Source: Sphingomonas sp. NBWT7 (GTDB lineage: Bacteria; Pseudomonadota; Alphaproteobacteria; Sphingomonadales; Sphingomonadaceae). Taken from it: DNA of 64,000 nucleotides. Positions 1 through 9,288 of the stretch are shown here, in pieces. The translations under genes and the position numbers were made by a program. Below the pieces are notes generated by a model. That model worked only from the letters and a program-made list of their open reading frames with translations, did no database searches and had not been told where the DNA came from. Each line of letters opens with the position of its first letter. Position 1 is the stretch's first letter. The stretch spans positions 2,972,001 to 3,036,000 of the forward strand of contig NZ_CP043639.1 in NCBI RefSeq assembly GCF_014217605.1, given 5' to 3'.

Positions 1-658
1 TCGGTTCGGATGCAGCGCCGCCGACGTCGGTCGCGCCGCGTACCGGTTCGCGCATGAATAGCCGCAGCAGCAGGGCGGTGACGACCCCGATCGCACCGAT
101 CACGATGAACGGCATCCGCCAGCCGAACCGCTGGGCAATCGCCGCGCCGAACGCGACGCCGATCGCCGCGCCCACCGCCGGCCCGAGATTGAAGATGCCG
201 AACGCCGCGGCGCGCCGGCCGGGCGGATAGATGTCGGTGATGATCGCATAGGAGGGCGGGACGCCGCCCGCCTCACCGAAACCGACCGTCATGCGGGCAG
301 CGACCAGCTGGGTATAGTTCGCCGCCAGCCCGCAGGCGACCGTCGCGCCGCTCCAGATCGCGCAGGCGAGCGACAGCACGGTCACGCGGTTGGTGCGATC
401 GGCAAGCCAGCCGACGGGGATCGCGATGAAGCAATAGAACATTGCGAAGTAGAGCCCGCCGATCAGCCCGAGTTGCCCGTCGGTGACGCCGAGCGAATCC
501 TGGATCGGCTTGGCCACGATGCCGATCAGCTGGCGATCGAGGAAATTGAGGACGTAGACGAAGGTCAGCGTCGCCAGCACCAGCCCCGGCCGGGCCGGCG
601 CGGCATCGACAGCGGGCGGGGCGGTCGTAGCGGGCGGGGCGGTGGCGGCGACGCTCAC
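1..658 (-). CDS. MFS transporter, C-terminus cut by window edge
   Basis: About 219 N-terminal residues are visible, reading leftwards from a GTG at 658 and running off the window. After a short Ala/Pro-rich cytosolic tail come hydrophobic segments typical of a major facilitator protein. The motif NFLDRQLIGI in the first helix and GWLADRTNR between helices 2 and 3 match the MFS signature of the spinster-like and sugar-acid-like permeases common in sphingomonads. The start lies three bases after the stop of the TonB receptor gene, so the two are almost certainly co-transcribed. A plausible reading is outer-membrane uptake by the receptor followed by inner-membrane uptake here. The substrate cannot be told from sequence. 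The GTG start is chosen from spacing; no strong Shine-Dalgarno is evident. Confidence 0.85.
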   Translation of the reverse strand, partial: MSVAATAPPATTAPPAVDAAPARPGLVLATLTFVYVLNFLDRQLIGIVAKPIQDSLGVTDGQLGLIGGLYFAMFYCFIAIPVGWLADRTNRVTVLSLACAIWSGATVACGLAANYTQLVAARMTVGFGEAGGVPPSYAIITDIYPPGRRAAAFGIFNLGPAVGAAIGVAFGAAIAQRFGWRMPFIVIGAIGVVTALLLRLFMREPVRGATDVGGAASEP

Positions 659-661
659 GCC

Positions 662-3013
662 TCAGATCCCGTAACCGATGCGGATGCCGATCGTGCGCGG
701 TCGCAACGTGCCGAACCGGCTGACGAGAAACGCTTCGGGATGGATGTAGACCACCGAATGATCGTCGAACACGTTCTCGACATAAAGCGCGCCCGTCCAC
801 GCGCCCTTCTTGACGCCTAGATTCAGGTTGACGTTCACATATTCGTCGGTCTCCCCGAACGTCGAGAGGCGCAGGTTCGGATTGCCCGGCGTGTTGGGGA
901 AGGAACTGTTGTACGACCCGACATATTGCGCATTCACTGCAAAAGTGCCCTTCGCCTCCGCACCCAGATCGAACCCCAGCGAGGTATAGATCGCGCCCTG
1001 CAATCGCGGCGCGGACAGGCGATGGCCAAGCACCGCGCCCGAGATCGCCGCTTCCGCCGCTGTCAGCTCGGTGATCTTGCTGTCGTTATACGCGGCATTC
1101 AGGCCGATGAAGACATCGGTGGCGGGGATCACCCCCATCTCGACTTCGAACCCCTTGCTGCGTGCCGCCCCGATGTTGGTGGCGAATTGTACCGAGTCCG
1201 AGACGCGATTGGCCTGCGCCTGGATGTTGCTCCAATCGATAAGGTAGGCGGCGACGTTGATCGTCACCCGGCCGTCGAGCCAGCGACCCTTCGCGCCGAT
1301 TTCGTAACTGTTGAGATTGTCCGACGACGCGCCGTTCGGGATGATGATATCGGCGCTGTTCACCACGCTTCCGCGCCCGGCGAAAGCGTTGACGATCGGC
1401 GCGCGGAAACCGGTGGAGAAGGTGGCATAGGTCGTTACCGTCTCGGTCGGGCGGAACGAGGCGCTTGCCTTCCACTGCGGCTTGGATCCCTTGGCCTTAA
1501 TCCCGGTGACGGCCGTGTATGGCGTGAATTGCGTAAAGTTGACCGGCAGGTACGCACCGGTCGGTCCGCGGAGGCCGGCGAGTGCGGCCTGAAGATAGTT
1601 CAGGCCGAAAAACGTCGGAGCACTGGCGAGATAGCCGCCAGCCTCGGTGAAGCCCTGCGCGGTGATCCGGCCGTAGCGGACGCCGCCGGTCAGCCAGAAA
1701 CGATCGGAGAATTTATAGGTGAGCTCGCCGAAGCCGGCGAGCTCTTCGCCGATCTGATGCGTGTATTGCTTCTGGTAATATTGGTCGGGCAGCCCGGTCA
1801 TGTTGCGGGCTGCCAGGAACGCGGGATTGGAGCGATAGAGGAAGTCCACGTCGCGGCGGCGATGCAGGTAAAAGCCGCCGAGCACGAATTGCAACGGGCC
1901 GTCGAGCGAAGAGGTCAGTCGCGTTTCCTGTACGAACACCTTGTCGTACCCGTCGGCGTCGAGCCCAAAGGCGATCGGCGCCCCTGCGAAGCTGCCGGGT
2001 GGGAAGGTACCGGCAAGATCGAGATAGAACCGCTGGCGGAAGTCCGAATAGGTCGATGAGCTGGTCAACCGCCCGAAGTCGAATTCATAGTCGATCGTCG
2101 CGTTGGCGATGATCTGTTCGCCGGTGAAGCGGTCCGGCTGGTCGGAGATACGCTTTTCCCGCCCCAGCGATGGGCTGGTGAGTGAAGAATCCTTCGGATC
2201 GCTGTTCTCGTAGCTGCCGAGCAGGCGGACCGAGAGGCGGTCGGTTGGCTTCCACAAGGCAACCAGACGCCCTCCATAGTCGACCAGCGTGTTTGAGTTG
2301 CGCACGCCGGTGCCGACGTTGTCGAGATAGCCCTCCTCGTGGCGATAGAAGCCGACCGCCCGGATCGCGAGCTTGTCGTTCACCACCGGCACGTTGAGCA
2401 TGAGGTTGTAGCGCTGGCGCAGGCTGTTCGAACCGGTGAGGCCGAGATCAACCAGCGCCGAGACATCGAAATCGTTGAGGTCGGGGCTTTTGGTCAGAAT
2501 GCGCATAGCGCCCGAGAGCGAGCCGGAGCCGAACAAGGTGCCCTGCGGCCCGCGCAGGAATTCGACCCGCTCGACGTCGAAGAGGTTCGGATCGACGACG
2601 GTGGTGTTGCCGATCGTCGAGACAGGCAGTTCGTCGATATAGACCGCCACCGAGCTTTGCAGGTTGGCGTTGTAGCCGTTCGTGGCGATGCCGCGCGCCG
2701 TGAAATTGTTGAAGTTCTGCGTCGGGCGGTTGAGGATCACCCCCGGCGTCTCACGCGCGATACCTTCGAAACCAACGATACCCTTTTCGGTCAGCTCTTC
2801 CTGCTGGAAGGCGCTGACGCTGATCGGCACATCCTGGATGCGCTCGGTACGGCGGGTGGCCGTGACGTAGATATCGTCCGACCCGGGCGACGCGTCCACC
2901 GGGCTATTTCGATCGGTAGCGGTCTCATCCGAAATCGCAGCATCCTGTGCCAGCGCCGGCAGACTCGTAAATAGCGTCGCCGCCGCAACGGACGCGAGCA
3001 GACTGGCCTTCAT
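662..3013 (-). CDS. TonB-dependent outer-membrane receptor (783 aa)
   Basis: A signal peptide (residues 1-22, cleavage after ALA) is followed by a TonB-box-like stretch (DDIYVTATRR, about 47-56), then the plug domain with the conserved RGPQGTLFGSGSLSGAMRI segment near residue 155, then a long beta-barrel ending in an aromatic C-terminal strand (GIRIGYGI). Length and order are typical of sphingomonad receptors for plant- or microbe-derived small molecules. It imports a ligand across the outer membrane using TonB energy. The start ATG has a good ribosome site (GGGAGAGGCAC before ATG). It forms an operon with the downstream MFS transporter. There is no N-terminal signalling extension, so it is not a FecA-type transducer. 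Substrate unknown. Confidence 0.95.
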   Translation of the reverse strand: MKASLLASVAAATLFTSLPALAQDAAISDETATDRNSPVDASPGSDDIYVTATRRTERIQDVPISVSAFQQEELTEKGIVGFEGIARETPGVILNRPTQNFNNFTARGIATNGYNANLQSSVAVYIDELPVSTIGNTTVVDPNLFDVERVEFLRGPQGTLFGSGSLSGAMRILTKSPDLNDFDVSALVDLGLTGSNSLRQRYNLMLNVPVVNDKLAIRAVGFYRHEEGYLDNVGTGVRNSNTLVDYGGRLVALWKPTDRLSVRLLGSYENSDPKDSSLTSPSLGREKRISDQPDRFTGEQIIANATIDYEFDFGRLTSSSTYSDFRQRFYLDLAGTFPPGSFAGAPIAFGLDADGYDKVFVQETRLTSSLDGPLQFVLGGFYLHRRRDVDFLYRSNPAFLAARNMTGLPDQYYQKQYTHQIGEELAGFGELTYKFSDRFWLTGGVRYGRITAQGFTEAGGYLASAPTFFGLNYLQAALAGLRGPTGAYLPVNFTQFTPYTAVTGIKAKGSKPQWKASASFRPTETVTTYATFSTGFRAPIVNAFAGRGSVVNSADIIIPNGASSDNLNSYEIGAKGRWLDGRVTINVAAYLIDWSNIQAQANRVSDSVQFATNIGAARSKGFEVEMGVIPATDVFIGLNAAYNDSKITELTAAEAAISGAVLGHRLSAPRLQGAIYTSLGFDLGAEAKGTFAVNAQYVGSYNSSFPNTPGNPNLRLSTFGETDEYVNVNLNLGVKKGAWTGALYVENVFDDHSVVYIHPEAFLVSRFGTLRPRTIGIRIGYGI

Positions 3014-3474
3014 GTGCCTCTCCCTGAACCAATTGATCGAATGTCAACTTATGGTCCGATGGATGCCGACGATTGAGGCCGCTGTCAACACTCACTCTCA
3101 AGCGTGTGAACATTGTGAGGTGCTTTGGTTTGGCGGAGAGAGCCGGTACGGGTCACAGAGAAGCCTTCGGCTTTCCAACGTTTCGGTCGGTGTTCGGCGC
3201 TAAGGGCACGCGCAATGCCGCACGATTGACGAGGTGCGTGAACCGACGAGCACGAATGTCGACTGGATGCGCGGAGAGACGGCTCTCGCTTCGGCCACGG
3301 CGTTGATTCGACGCGAAGCGACCATCGTAAGGGCTTGACGATCTTCGGACGCACGATCGTACAGCCAGCAGGGCCCAGCCCCTGTGGTATCGCCGCTGAG
3401 CGAATCGCGTACGCGCGCTGTCACGCGCCACGCGACGACTGGCTGTGGGGCCGGGCCGTCATCCGACATGGCAT
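3014..3474. other. Non-coding upstream region of the TonB receptor gene
   Basis: About 460 bp without a convincing gene between the receptor start and the terminator of the catalase gene. The short open frames on both strands lack ribosome sites and family resemblance. The minus strand carries a TTGACA about 75 bases before the receptor ATG, but I see no matching -10 box, so no promoter is claimed. Confidence 0.4.
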
Positions 3475-3517
3475 AAAAAACGACGGCGGAGGCGAGCCGG
3501 CGGTATGCCGGCTCGCC
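3475..3517 (-). terminator. Rho-independent-type terminator of the catalase gene
   Basis: Perfect 11-bp stem (GGCGAGCCGGC, 3491-3501, pairing with 3507-3517) with a 5-nt loop, just past the catalase stop codon. On the minus strand a run of six T follows (3480-3475), ten bases beyond the stem. The gap between stem and T tract is longer than ideal. Confidence 0.65.
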
Positions 3518-3524
3518 ATTCTCG

Positions 3525-5597
3525 TCACGCCAAGGTGCGAACGCCGACTTCCCGCGCGTAGAAGCGCCGGCTGGCCGCCGCGACGAAGGCGTCGCCCAAT
3601 TCGGTCACCCCCTCGTCCGGCTCGACCCCGGCCTTGTCTAGCAATGCCTGTGCGGCAGCGCTGGCTCCGATCGCCTTGAGATGGCCGAAGGCATCCATCA
3701 CGAATTGAACGGCGGCCGCTTCCTTCAGCAATGCTGCGCATCCTTCGTCGGACAGCACCACTGCGATGGCGTCGAAGATCTGGCTAGGCGAGCCGGCGAG
3801 CTGGCCGTCCGCCTTTCGCTTCGATCCGTCGGCCAGCGTCGCGCCGCCGACCTTCGGCGCGACCAGTACGGCCTTGCCGTTCGCTGCTTCGACGGCAGCG
3901 ATCACCGCGTCGATCGCTGCGCCGTCGCTGCCGTCGGCATACAAGATACCGACGCTGCGGCCTTCCAGCGTGTCCTTCATATTCTTGTGGATCGACAGGG
4001 CATCGGAAGGCGCCATATCGACCGGGTCGCGTGCCGCCGCTGCTTTCGGCGGCAGATCGATACCCAAGCCATCGGCCACGCGCTTTGCCAGATCGTCGTC
4101 GACGTTGCGAAGGTTGGCAACCATGCGCGGCGGGACCTGTTCGAGCACGCCGACCTTCGACAGCTCGAACACGAACGACGAGGCGATGTGCGCCTGCTCG
4201 CTCTTGGTTTGCGATCGATAGAAAAGCCGCGCCTGGCTGTAATGATCCGCGAACAATTCCGCACGGACACGTAGCTTGTCACCCTGTTCGTCCGGACCGG
4301 TAGCAGCATTCACCGTCGCGAAGCCGCGCTCGACGCTCTCGCGCGGGCCGCCGTCCTCACCGTGAGCGGCGAGGCTGTTGGGCTCGTAGTTCGCGCGGCC
4401 CTTCGGCACGTGCGTCTGCATTTTGCCATCGCGCTGGAAGTTGCCGAACGGGCATCGCGGCGCGTTGATCGGGATCTGATGGAAGTTCGTCGTGCCCAAT
4501 CGAGAGTTCTGCGTATCGAGGTAGCTGAACAGCCGACCCTGCAGCAGCGGATCGTTCGAGAAGTCGATACCCGGCACCACGTTGGTCGGCAGGAACGCGA
4601 CCTGCTCCGTCTCGGCGAAGAAGTTGTCTGGGTTGCGATTGAGCGTCAGCGTGCCGATGATCCGCACCGGCACATCGTCCTCCGGGATCAGCTTGGTCGC
4701 GTCCAACACATCATAAGGCTGCGCGTCGGCAAATGCCTGATCGAACACCTGAATGCCAAGATCCCATTGCGGAAAAGCGCCGGTGTCGATCGCTTCCCAA
4801 AGATCGCGGCGCTGATAGTCGTTGTCGGCGGCCTGAAGCTTCAATGCTTCGTCCCAGATCGTCGATTGCAGGCCGAGACGTGGCTTCCAGTGAAACTTGA
4901 CGAAGCTCGCCTTACCGTCCGCATTGACCAGCTTGAAGGTGTGGACGCCAAACCCTTCCATCGTGCGGAACGAGCGGGGCAAGGTGCGATCCGACATCGC
5001 CCACATCAGCATGTGGGTCGTCTCCGGCATCAGGCTCGCCCAATCCCAGAAGGTATCGTGTGCGCTTCCCGCCTGCGGATAGGCACGATCGGCTTCCATC
5101 TTCACCGAATGGACGAGATCGGGAAACTTGATCGCGTCCTGAATGAAGAACACGGGGATGTTGTTGCCGACCAGGTCCCAATTGCCCTCGCGCGTGTAGA
5201 ATTTCACGGCGAAGCCGCGCACGTCGCGCGGCGTGTCTACCGAGCCCGCACCGCCGGCGACGGTCGAGAAACGGACAAATACCTCGGTCTGCTCGCCCTT
5301 GGTGAAGACTGCCGCCTTTGACAGGTCACTGATATCGTCGGTTGCCTCGAAGACACCGTGCGCGCCGGACCCGCGAGCGTGCACGATGCGCTCTGGGATC
5401 CGTTCGTGATCGAAGTGGAAGATTTTCTCGCGCAGGACAAAATCCTCCAGCAGCGTGGGTCCCCGCGCGCCGGACTTCAGGCTATTCTGGTTGTCGCCAA
5501 TCGGCACGCCGTGGTTGGTCGTCAGCACAGGTGCATCACCCGTCGCCCGCTGATGGGTCTCGCCGCCGTTGCCGGTGGCGGTGGTCATGTCGCTCAT
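3525..5597 (-). CDS. katE: Large-subunit (clade 2) monofunctional haem catalase, HPII type
   Basis: 690 residues. It disproportionates hydrogen peroxide to water and oxygen. The catalase core covers roughly residues 25-510: distal His in [15 protein letters not shown], distal Asn in [20 protein letters not shown], and proximal Tyr in [16 protein letters not shown]-terminal flavodoxin/DJ-1-like domain (about 545-690, with [12 protein letters not shown] and [12 protein letters not shown]) marks the large-subunit class, which matches the length. The N-terminal extension is short compared with E. coli HPII. A hairpin terminator follows the stop. The next gene upstream encodes another catalase-fold protein, 165 bp away and in the same orientation. 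Two haem catalase folds side by side plus a manganese catalase at 53 kb point to strong peroxide defence. Confidence 0.96.
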   Translation of the reverse strand: MSDMTTATGNGGETHQRATGDAPVLTTNHGVPIGDNQNSLKSGARGPTLLEDFVLREKIFHFDHERIPERIVHARGSGAHGVFEATDDISDLSKAAVFTKGEQTEVFVRFSTVAGGAGSVDTPRDVRGFAVKFYTREGNWDLVGNNIPVFFIQDAIKFPDLVHSVKMEADRAYPQAGSAHDTFWDWASLMPETTHMLMWAMSDRTLPRSFRTMEGFGVHTFKLVNADGKASFVKFHWKPRLGLQSTIWDEALKLQAADNDYQRRDLWEAIDTGAFPQWDLGIQVFDQAFADAQPYDVLDATKLIPEDDVPVRIIGTLTLNRNPDNFFAETEQVAFLPTNVVPGIDFSNDPLLQGRLFSYLDTQNSRLGTTNFHQIPINAPRCPFGNFQRDGKMQTHVPKGRANYEPNSLAAHGEDGGPRESVERGFATVNAATGPDEQGDKLRVRAELFADHYSQARLFYRSQTKSEQAHIASSFVFELSKVGVLEQVPPRMVANLRNVDDDLAKRVADGLGIDLPPKAAAARDPVDMAPSDALSIHKNMKDTLEGRSVGILYADGSDGAAIDAVIAAVEAANGKAVLVAPKVGGATLADGSKRKADGQLAGSPSQIFDAIAVVLSDEGCAALLKEAAAVQFVMDAFGHLKAIGASAAAQALLDKAGVEPDEGVTELGDAFVAAASRRFYAREVGVRTLA

Positions 5598-5696
5598 GCA
5601 CAGTTCCTTCGTGGCCAGACGTGGCTCGTCAGCAAAACGAAGCAGGCAGCCGAAGGTCCCACCTGCTGATGTCTTATAAGATGATTGGCCGATAAG

Positions 5697-5720
5697 TTCG
5701 CTTCAGCGCGCTGAAGCGAA
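5697..5720. repeat. 24-bp perfect palindrome between the two catalase genes
   Basis: TTCGCTTCAGCG at 5697-5708 is followed directly by its reverse complement. It lies 100 bp before the katE start and 43 bp after the stop of the upstream catalase-like gene. It could be an operator for a dimeric regulator, or a hairpin ending the upstream transcript. No T tract follows on the minus strand, which weakens the terminator reading. Confidence 0.5.
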
Positions 5721-5762
5721 TCCGGCATCATATGCGGCGCTTACGCTGAGGGGCGCCTTCGG

Positions 5763-6845
5763 TCAGAAGGGAGCGCCGGAAGGCTCGTGATAGGGGCAGC
5801 CGTTTACACGTGCGCGGAAGTCGGCGGAGTGGCGGTAGGTCTCTTTCCGTGCCCGGTTGATGTTGCCCAGTGGGCGGTGCGCAACGAGCCCGGTCCAGAT
5901 CGAGAAGCGCATCTGCTCGTCGATCTGCTGGAATTTATCCTCGCTCAGACTGTCCTGCCTCGCCGCTCGAACGGTCGCCACCGGCTGAAAGGGGGTGTCG
6001 TCCTGATCCCATTCGACCGTCGGATCTTCGATCGGTTGGGCGTCGAGATCACGGCAGAGCTGAACCCGCAGCTCCCATTCCATCTCGAGTACCCGAGCTT
6101 CTGACCTGATCACCTCGCGAAGGGCGTCAGGACGGTGACTGGCATCGATCGTCGTATCGGTCTGATCGGTCAGATCCTTTGAAACGGGAAAGAGCGCGAA
6201 CTTCGCGATATATTCGCCGTAGCGGAACGGCGTGACGCTGTAGTAAGTCTCGCCGAGCGGATCGGAGTTGGGCGCCCCGCCCAGCGTCTGCACCTTCGTG
6301 CTTTCGATGCCCACCGTGCTCAGCACCGTGTTCACGCCGCGCAGTGCCTTCGACAATATTTCCTTGGTTCCCTCCAGCTTGTCGGTGGTGCCGGCGAGCA
6401 GTTTCAGATTGCCGAGAAACTTGTCCGCCGTCTTGCTCTGGAAGACCGGGCCATTGACCATGATGAAATCCTGCGTCCGCCCCTCCGCATCCGGCAGGCG
6501 TTCGCCATCGACGTCCAGGACCTTTAGCGCCACCCCACGCGGTAGGCTGATCGTGTCCGGCAGAATGTCGCCGGCATTGGTCGAGAAGCGCATGATCACC
6601 TTGTGCTCGCCCGGCGTGATGAAAAGACCTTGGGCCAGCTCGGGTGGAAGATCAGCGTGGACGGTCAGCGTCCCTTCCAAGAAGCCGTGCGCCTTTGCAT
6701 GTACCGATCGTACGGCGTGACCGTAATCGTCTGCGGTCCTCTCCAGGATCCTGTCGAACGTCTGGTTGAGCGCTGCGATCGTCTCGGTTTCGTCTGGTTT
6801 CACGTCCTCTACGTCGGCGGAGTAACGAACGGGTGTCTTGGCCAT
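5763..6845 (-). CDS. Catalase-fold haem protein, y4iL-like (360 aa)
   Basis: Small catalase-superfamily protein of the kind annotated as catalase family protein or y4iL-like. Visible relatives of catalase motifs are the distal region RSVHAKAHGFLEGTLTV (His near residue 48), KVIMRFSTNAGD, LPRGVALKVLDVDGERL and DFIMVNGPVF. It lacks the Asn-containing block and the proximal Tyr block of classical catalases in recognisable form. Members bind haem and may act as peroxidases or on lipid peroxides, which is inference. Start: ATG at 6845 has AAGGAG eight bases upstream; an in-frame TTG two codons earlier is less likely because it sits only two bases from that site. The C-terminus ends in CPYHEPSGAPF. 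Its position just upstream of katE suggests a shared peroxide response. Confidence 0.85.
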   Translation of the reverse strand: MAKTPVRYSADVEDVKPDETETIAALNQTFDRILERTADDYGHAVRSVHAKAHGFLEGTLTVHADLPPELAQGLFITPGEHKVIMRFSTNAGDILPDTISLPRGVALKVLDVDGERLPDAEGRTQDFIMVNGPVFQSKTADKFLGNLKLLAGTTDKLEGTKEILSKALRGVNTVLSTVGIESTKVQTLGGAPNSDPLGETYYSVTPFRYGEYIAKFALFPVSKDLTDQTDTTIDASHRPDALREVIRSEARVLEMEWELRVQLCRDLDAQPIEDPTVEWDQDDTPFQPVATVRAARQDSLSEDKFQQIDEQMRFSIWTGLVAHRPLGNINRARKETYRHSADFRARVNGCPYHEPSGAPF

Positions 6846-7161
6846 GATCAATACTCCTTAAGGCAGGGGGCGGTTACTTGCCGCCGTCGGGCTCGGCGCC
6901 TCACGACAGGCCGACCGAATGCCGTGTTCAACGCGCGACCGCAAAATAGTTCGCCTGCTTCGCGCCGCCGGTGATCCGACCAGGCCTAAGAATTCCGCCG
7001 GCGATATCCGAAAAATACTTCTGACCGGTATCGTCGACCACTTCCGATGCGGTGAGCGCTGACGTCTTGCGACAAGGTTTCGCGCGCTTATTGTCTGGAA
7101 CGGCGCGGATCGTGACCGATGCTTTCGATGCCGGGGCAGCGCGCGATTATCGTATCGGCGA
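6846..7161. promoter_or_regulatory. Intergenic region before the catalase-like gene
   Basis: About 315 bp between the CLC stop and the catalase-like start, both on the minus strand. It must hold the promoter for the catalase-like gene. I see the AAGGAG ribosome site at 6854-6859 but no clear sigma-70 or EcfG-type (GGAAC) elements, and no convincing gene. Confidence 0.4.
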
Positions 7162-8955
7162 TCAATCCTCGCGAAACATTTCGCGCTGGGACTTGTCGAG
7201 TTCCTCCGCATAACGCCGCCGAACATAGGATTCCGACAGGATGCCAAGAACGTCGCCGTTGACGGCGACGATCGCCATTTCGTCTGCGCCGGCCGCATCG
7301 AAAGCAGTCATCACGGCCTTGATGCCGGCGTCAGGCTCCAGAACCTGTTCCCTGTGGATCGCCAGCGTTCCGACCGCCTCTGTCGGCGAAACACCCTCCG
7401 CGAAGGCGGCGGCGGTTTGCACGATCCCGGCGTAACGATCCTGATCGTCGACCACCACCACCCGGCTCGTCGATCCCAACGGGAAAAGCCGTCGAAACTC
7501 GGCAACGGTGATACGGGCAGGCGTCGCCCGCTCCACCTTTCGCATCATTCGTCCGGCGGTCAGCGTGCGGACCCAACCCACATCGCGCGCGCTTTTGATC
7601 GTCTCGCCGCGCAGATGAAGCCGCCACGTCGAGAAGGAATAGCCGAACGTCTCGCGGACGATCGTCGACGATACCAACCCGGCAGCGATGGTCGCGCCGG
7701 CCAGCGAGAAGTCGTGTGTCGCCTCCAGCACCAGCATCGCCATCGTCATCGGACCGCCGACGACCGCGACGGCCAGCGCCGCCATCCCTACCAGCGCGGC
7801 GTTGGTGGGATCGATCAATGAGTGGCCTGCGAGCCAGCTTAGTCCGCCGGCATACAATTGCCCCAACAGACTGCCCAGGAATAGCGACGCGAAGAAGAGC
7901 CCGCCTCTGAAGCCGAAAGCAAGCGATACGATCGACGCCACGCTCTTCAGAACGAGCACGGCCGCCAGGATCGTCAGCGGCACGCCGTATTCCAGATCGA
8001 TGTGGAGGGCACCGTGACCTGCCGACAGGACCTGCGGCGTCATCCAGGCCAAGGGGACGAGCAGCGCGCCCCCGACGATCGGCCGCAACGAAGTGCGAAC
8101 AGGCAAACGGCGGCTTCCCGCCTCGACGCTCGCCACCGCGCGCATCAGCAGGATGGCGATTGCCGCCGCGATCGCGCCCAGCCCGGCGTAGATCACGTAA
8201 TGATGCGTCTGCACCTGCTCGCCGACCGTCGCGTCGACAATATAAGGTTGCGCGCCGAACGCCTGGGCGACGAGCACGCCCGATAGCGCTGCCGCCGCGA
8301 CGGGCGCGATCGCGGCGGGTGTATATGCACCGATGACGATTTCGAACGCGTAAAACGCACCCGCCAGCGGGGCGCCGAACGCGCCCGCAATCGCAGCGCC
8401 GGCACCGGCGCCAACGAGGACGCGAAGGTCGGCGCGCCTCAATTTGATCCATCCGCCCACGATCGACGAGATCAGCCCACCGAGTTGGGCGTAGGCGGCT
8501 TCCAGGCCCACCGACGCGCCGAAGCCGTTCGAGATGATCGTCTGGCCCGAGATGACGAGACTGTCGCTCCGCGACATGCGGCCGCCGTGCAGGGCGTTGG
8601 CCTCCACCGCATCGACCATCTTTCGGGTTCGCGCCCGGACGGCGTAAGAGAAGAGCGCCAAGACGGCGCCGCCGACGGGCAATGCCAGAAGCGCCGACAA
8701 CGGGATTGCCGGCGTCCCGCTCAACCGCTGTCCGCTTGGCAATGCGAAGAGCAGATGCTGTATGGTCCGGGCGATGGCGCCTTGAACCACGCTCAATAGT
8801 CCGGCAGCGCCGCCGATTACGAGCGCCAGCAGGATCAGGAATGCTTCGCTGGCACGCACTTTCTGGCGCAGCCATAACGCCGCGACGCGAATAGCCGCGA
8901 TGTTCAGCGTCATTCTAGCACCACCCCGCACGGCGGATCGCGCTTTGGGTGCCAT
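7162..8955 (-). CDS. CLC-family chloride channel/antiporter homologue with CBS domains
   Basis: 597 residues. The N-terminal two-thirds contain about ten or more hydrophobic helices of the CLC fold; the last ~140 residues form a CBS-like pair (ARITVAEFRRLFPLGSTSR and GTLAIHREQVLEPDAG). The segment VGLEAAYAQLGG aligns with the canonical GREGP motif and keeps the gating glutamate, and VLVGAGAGAAIAGAFGAPLAG matches the GAGAGLAAAFNAPLAG motif. The canonical GSGIP ion-binding motif is absent. It should move chloride, or another anion, across the inner membrane with CBS-nucleotide control. Start uncertain: ATG at 8955, or an internal ATG 14 codons later (MTLNIAAI) preceded by GGTGG. The C-terminus ends in a charged tail. 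Confidence 0.85.
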   Translation of the reverse strand: MAPKARSAVRGGARMTLNIAAIRVAALWLRQKVRASEAFLILLALVIGGAAGLLSVVQGAIARTIQHLLFALPSGQRLSGTPAIPLSALLALPVGGAVLALFSYAVRARTRKMVDAVEANALHGGRMSRSDSLVISGQTIISNGFGASVGLEAAYAQLGGLISSIVGGWIKLRRADLRVLVGAGAGAAIAGAFGAPLAGAFYAFEIVIGAYTPAAIAPVAAAALSGVLVAQAFGAQPYIVDATVGEQVQTHHYVIYAGLGAIAAAIAILLMRAVASVEAGSRRLPVRTSLRPIVGGALLVPLAWMTPQVLSAGHGALHIDLEYGVPLTILAAVLVLKSVASIVSLAFGFRGGLFFASLFLGSLLGQLYAGGLSWLAGHSLIDPTNAALVGMAALAVAVVGGPMTMAMLVLEATHDFSLAGATIAAGLVSSTIVRETFGYSFSTWRLHLRGETIKSARDVGWVRTLTAGRMMRKVERATPARITVAEFRRLFPLGSTSRVVVVDDQDRYAGIVQTAAAFAEGVSPTEAVGTLAIHREQVLEPDAGIKAVMTAFDAAGADEMAIVAVNGDVLGILSESYVRRRYAEELDKSQREMFRED

Positions 8956-9288
8956 TCCAGAAGAGTAGCGCTGATACCGTCACGACATCGTCCTGCTGCA
9001 CGGCCAGAGTAAGACGGCGCCCGCCCCCAACGCCGCCCGAACGCCAGCGATCAGGCACGCCGGGCGGGATATGACGATCAAAGGCGCCGCCTGGAAAGAG
9101 CGGGAACGTCGCATGGTATCTGTTAGCGACAAGCGCTCGCCCGGGCTATCCATCTTGATAGGATCGGCCGATCGACATGCGTTCGGGACTATTCGTGCGG
9201 CGAGCCGGGTTCGGCGCGCGTTCAAGATGTCGCGCGCGCGTTCCGCTTCTTGGCAAGGCGGCTACAAGACCTGAAAAGGGAAGCCGCA
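8956..9288. other. Divergent intergenic region
   Basis: About 330 bp between the CLC gene (minus) and the beta-lactamase gene (plus). It must contain both promoters. No clear regulatory motif or credible small gene was recognised. Confidence 0.35.

Noticed and set aside
926..2059. 377-codon plus-strand frame opposite the first TonB receptor
   Set aside because: It lies fully within a clear receptor gene, is Arg-rich and shows no family resemblance; it is a reverse-strand shadow caused by high GC.
4362..5321. 319-codon plus-strand frame opposite katE
   Set aside because: Antisense to a clear catalase core, no ribosome site, no recognised domain.
6849..6851. TTG as start of the catalase-like gene
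   Set aside because: It is only two bases from the AAGGAG site, whereas the ATG at 6845 has ideal spacing of eight bases.
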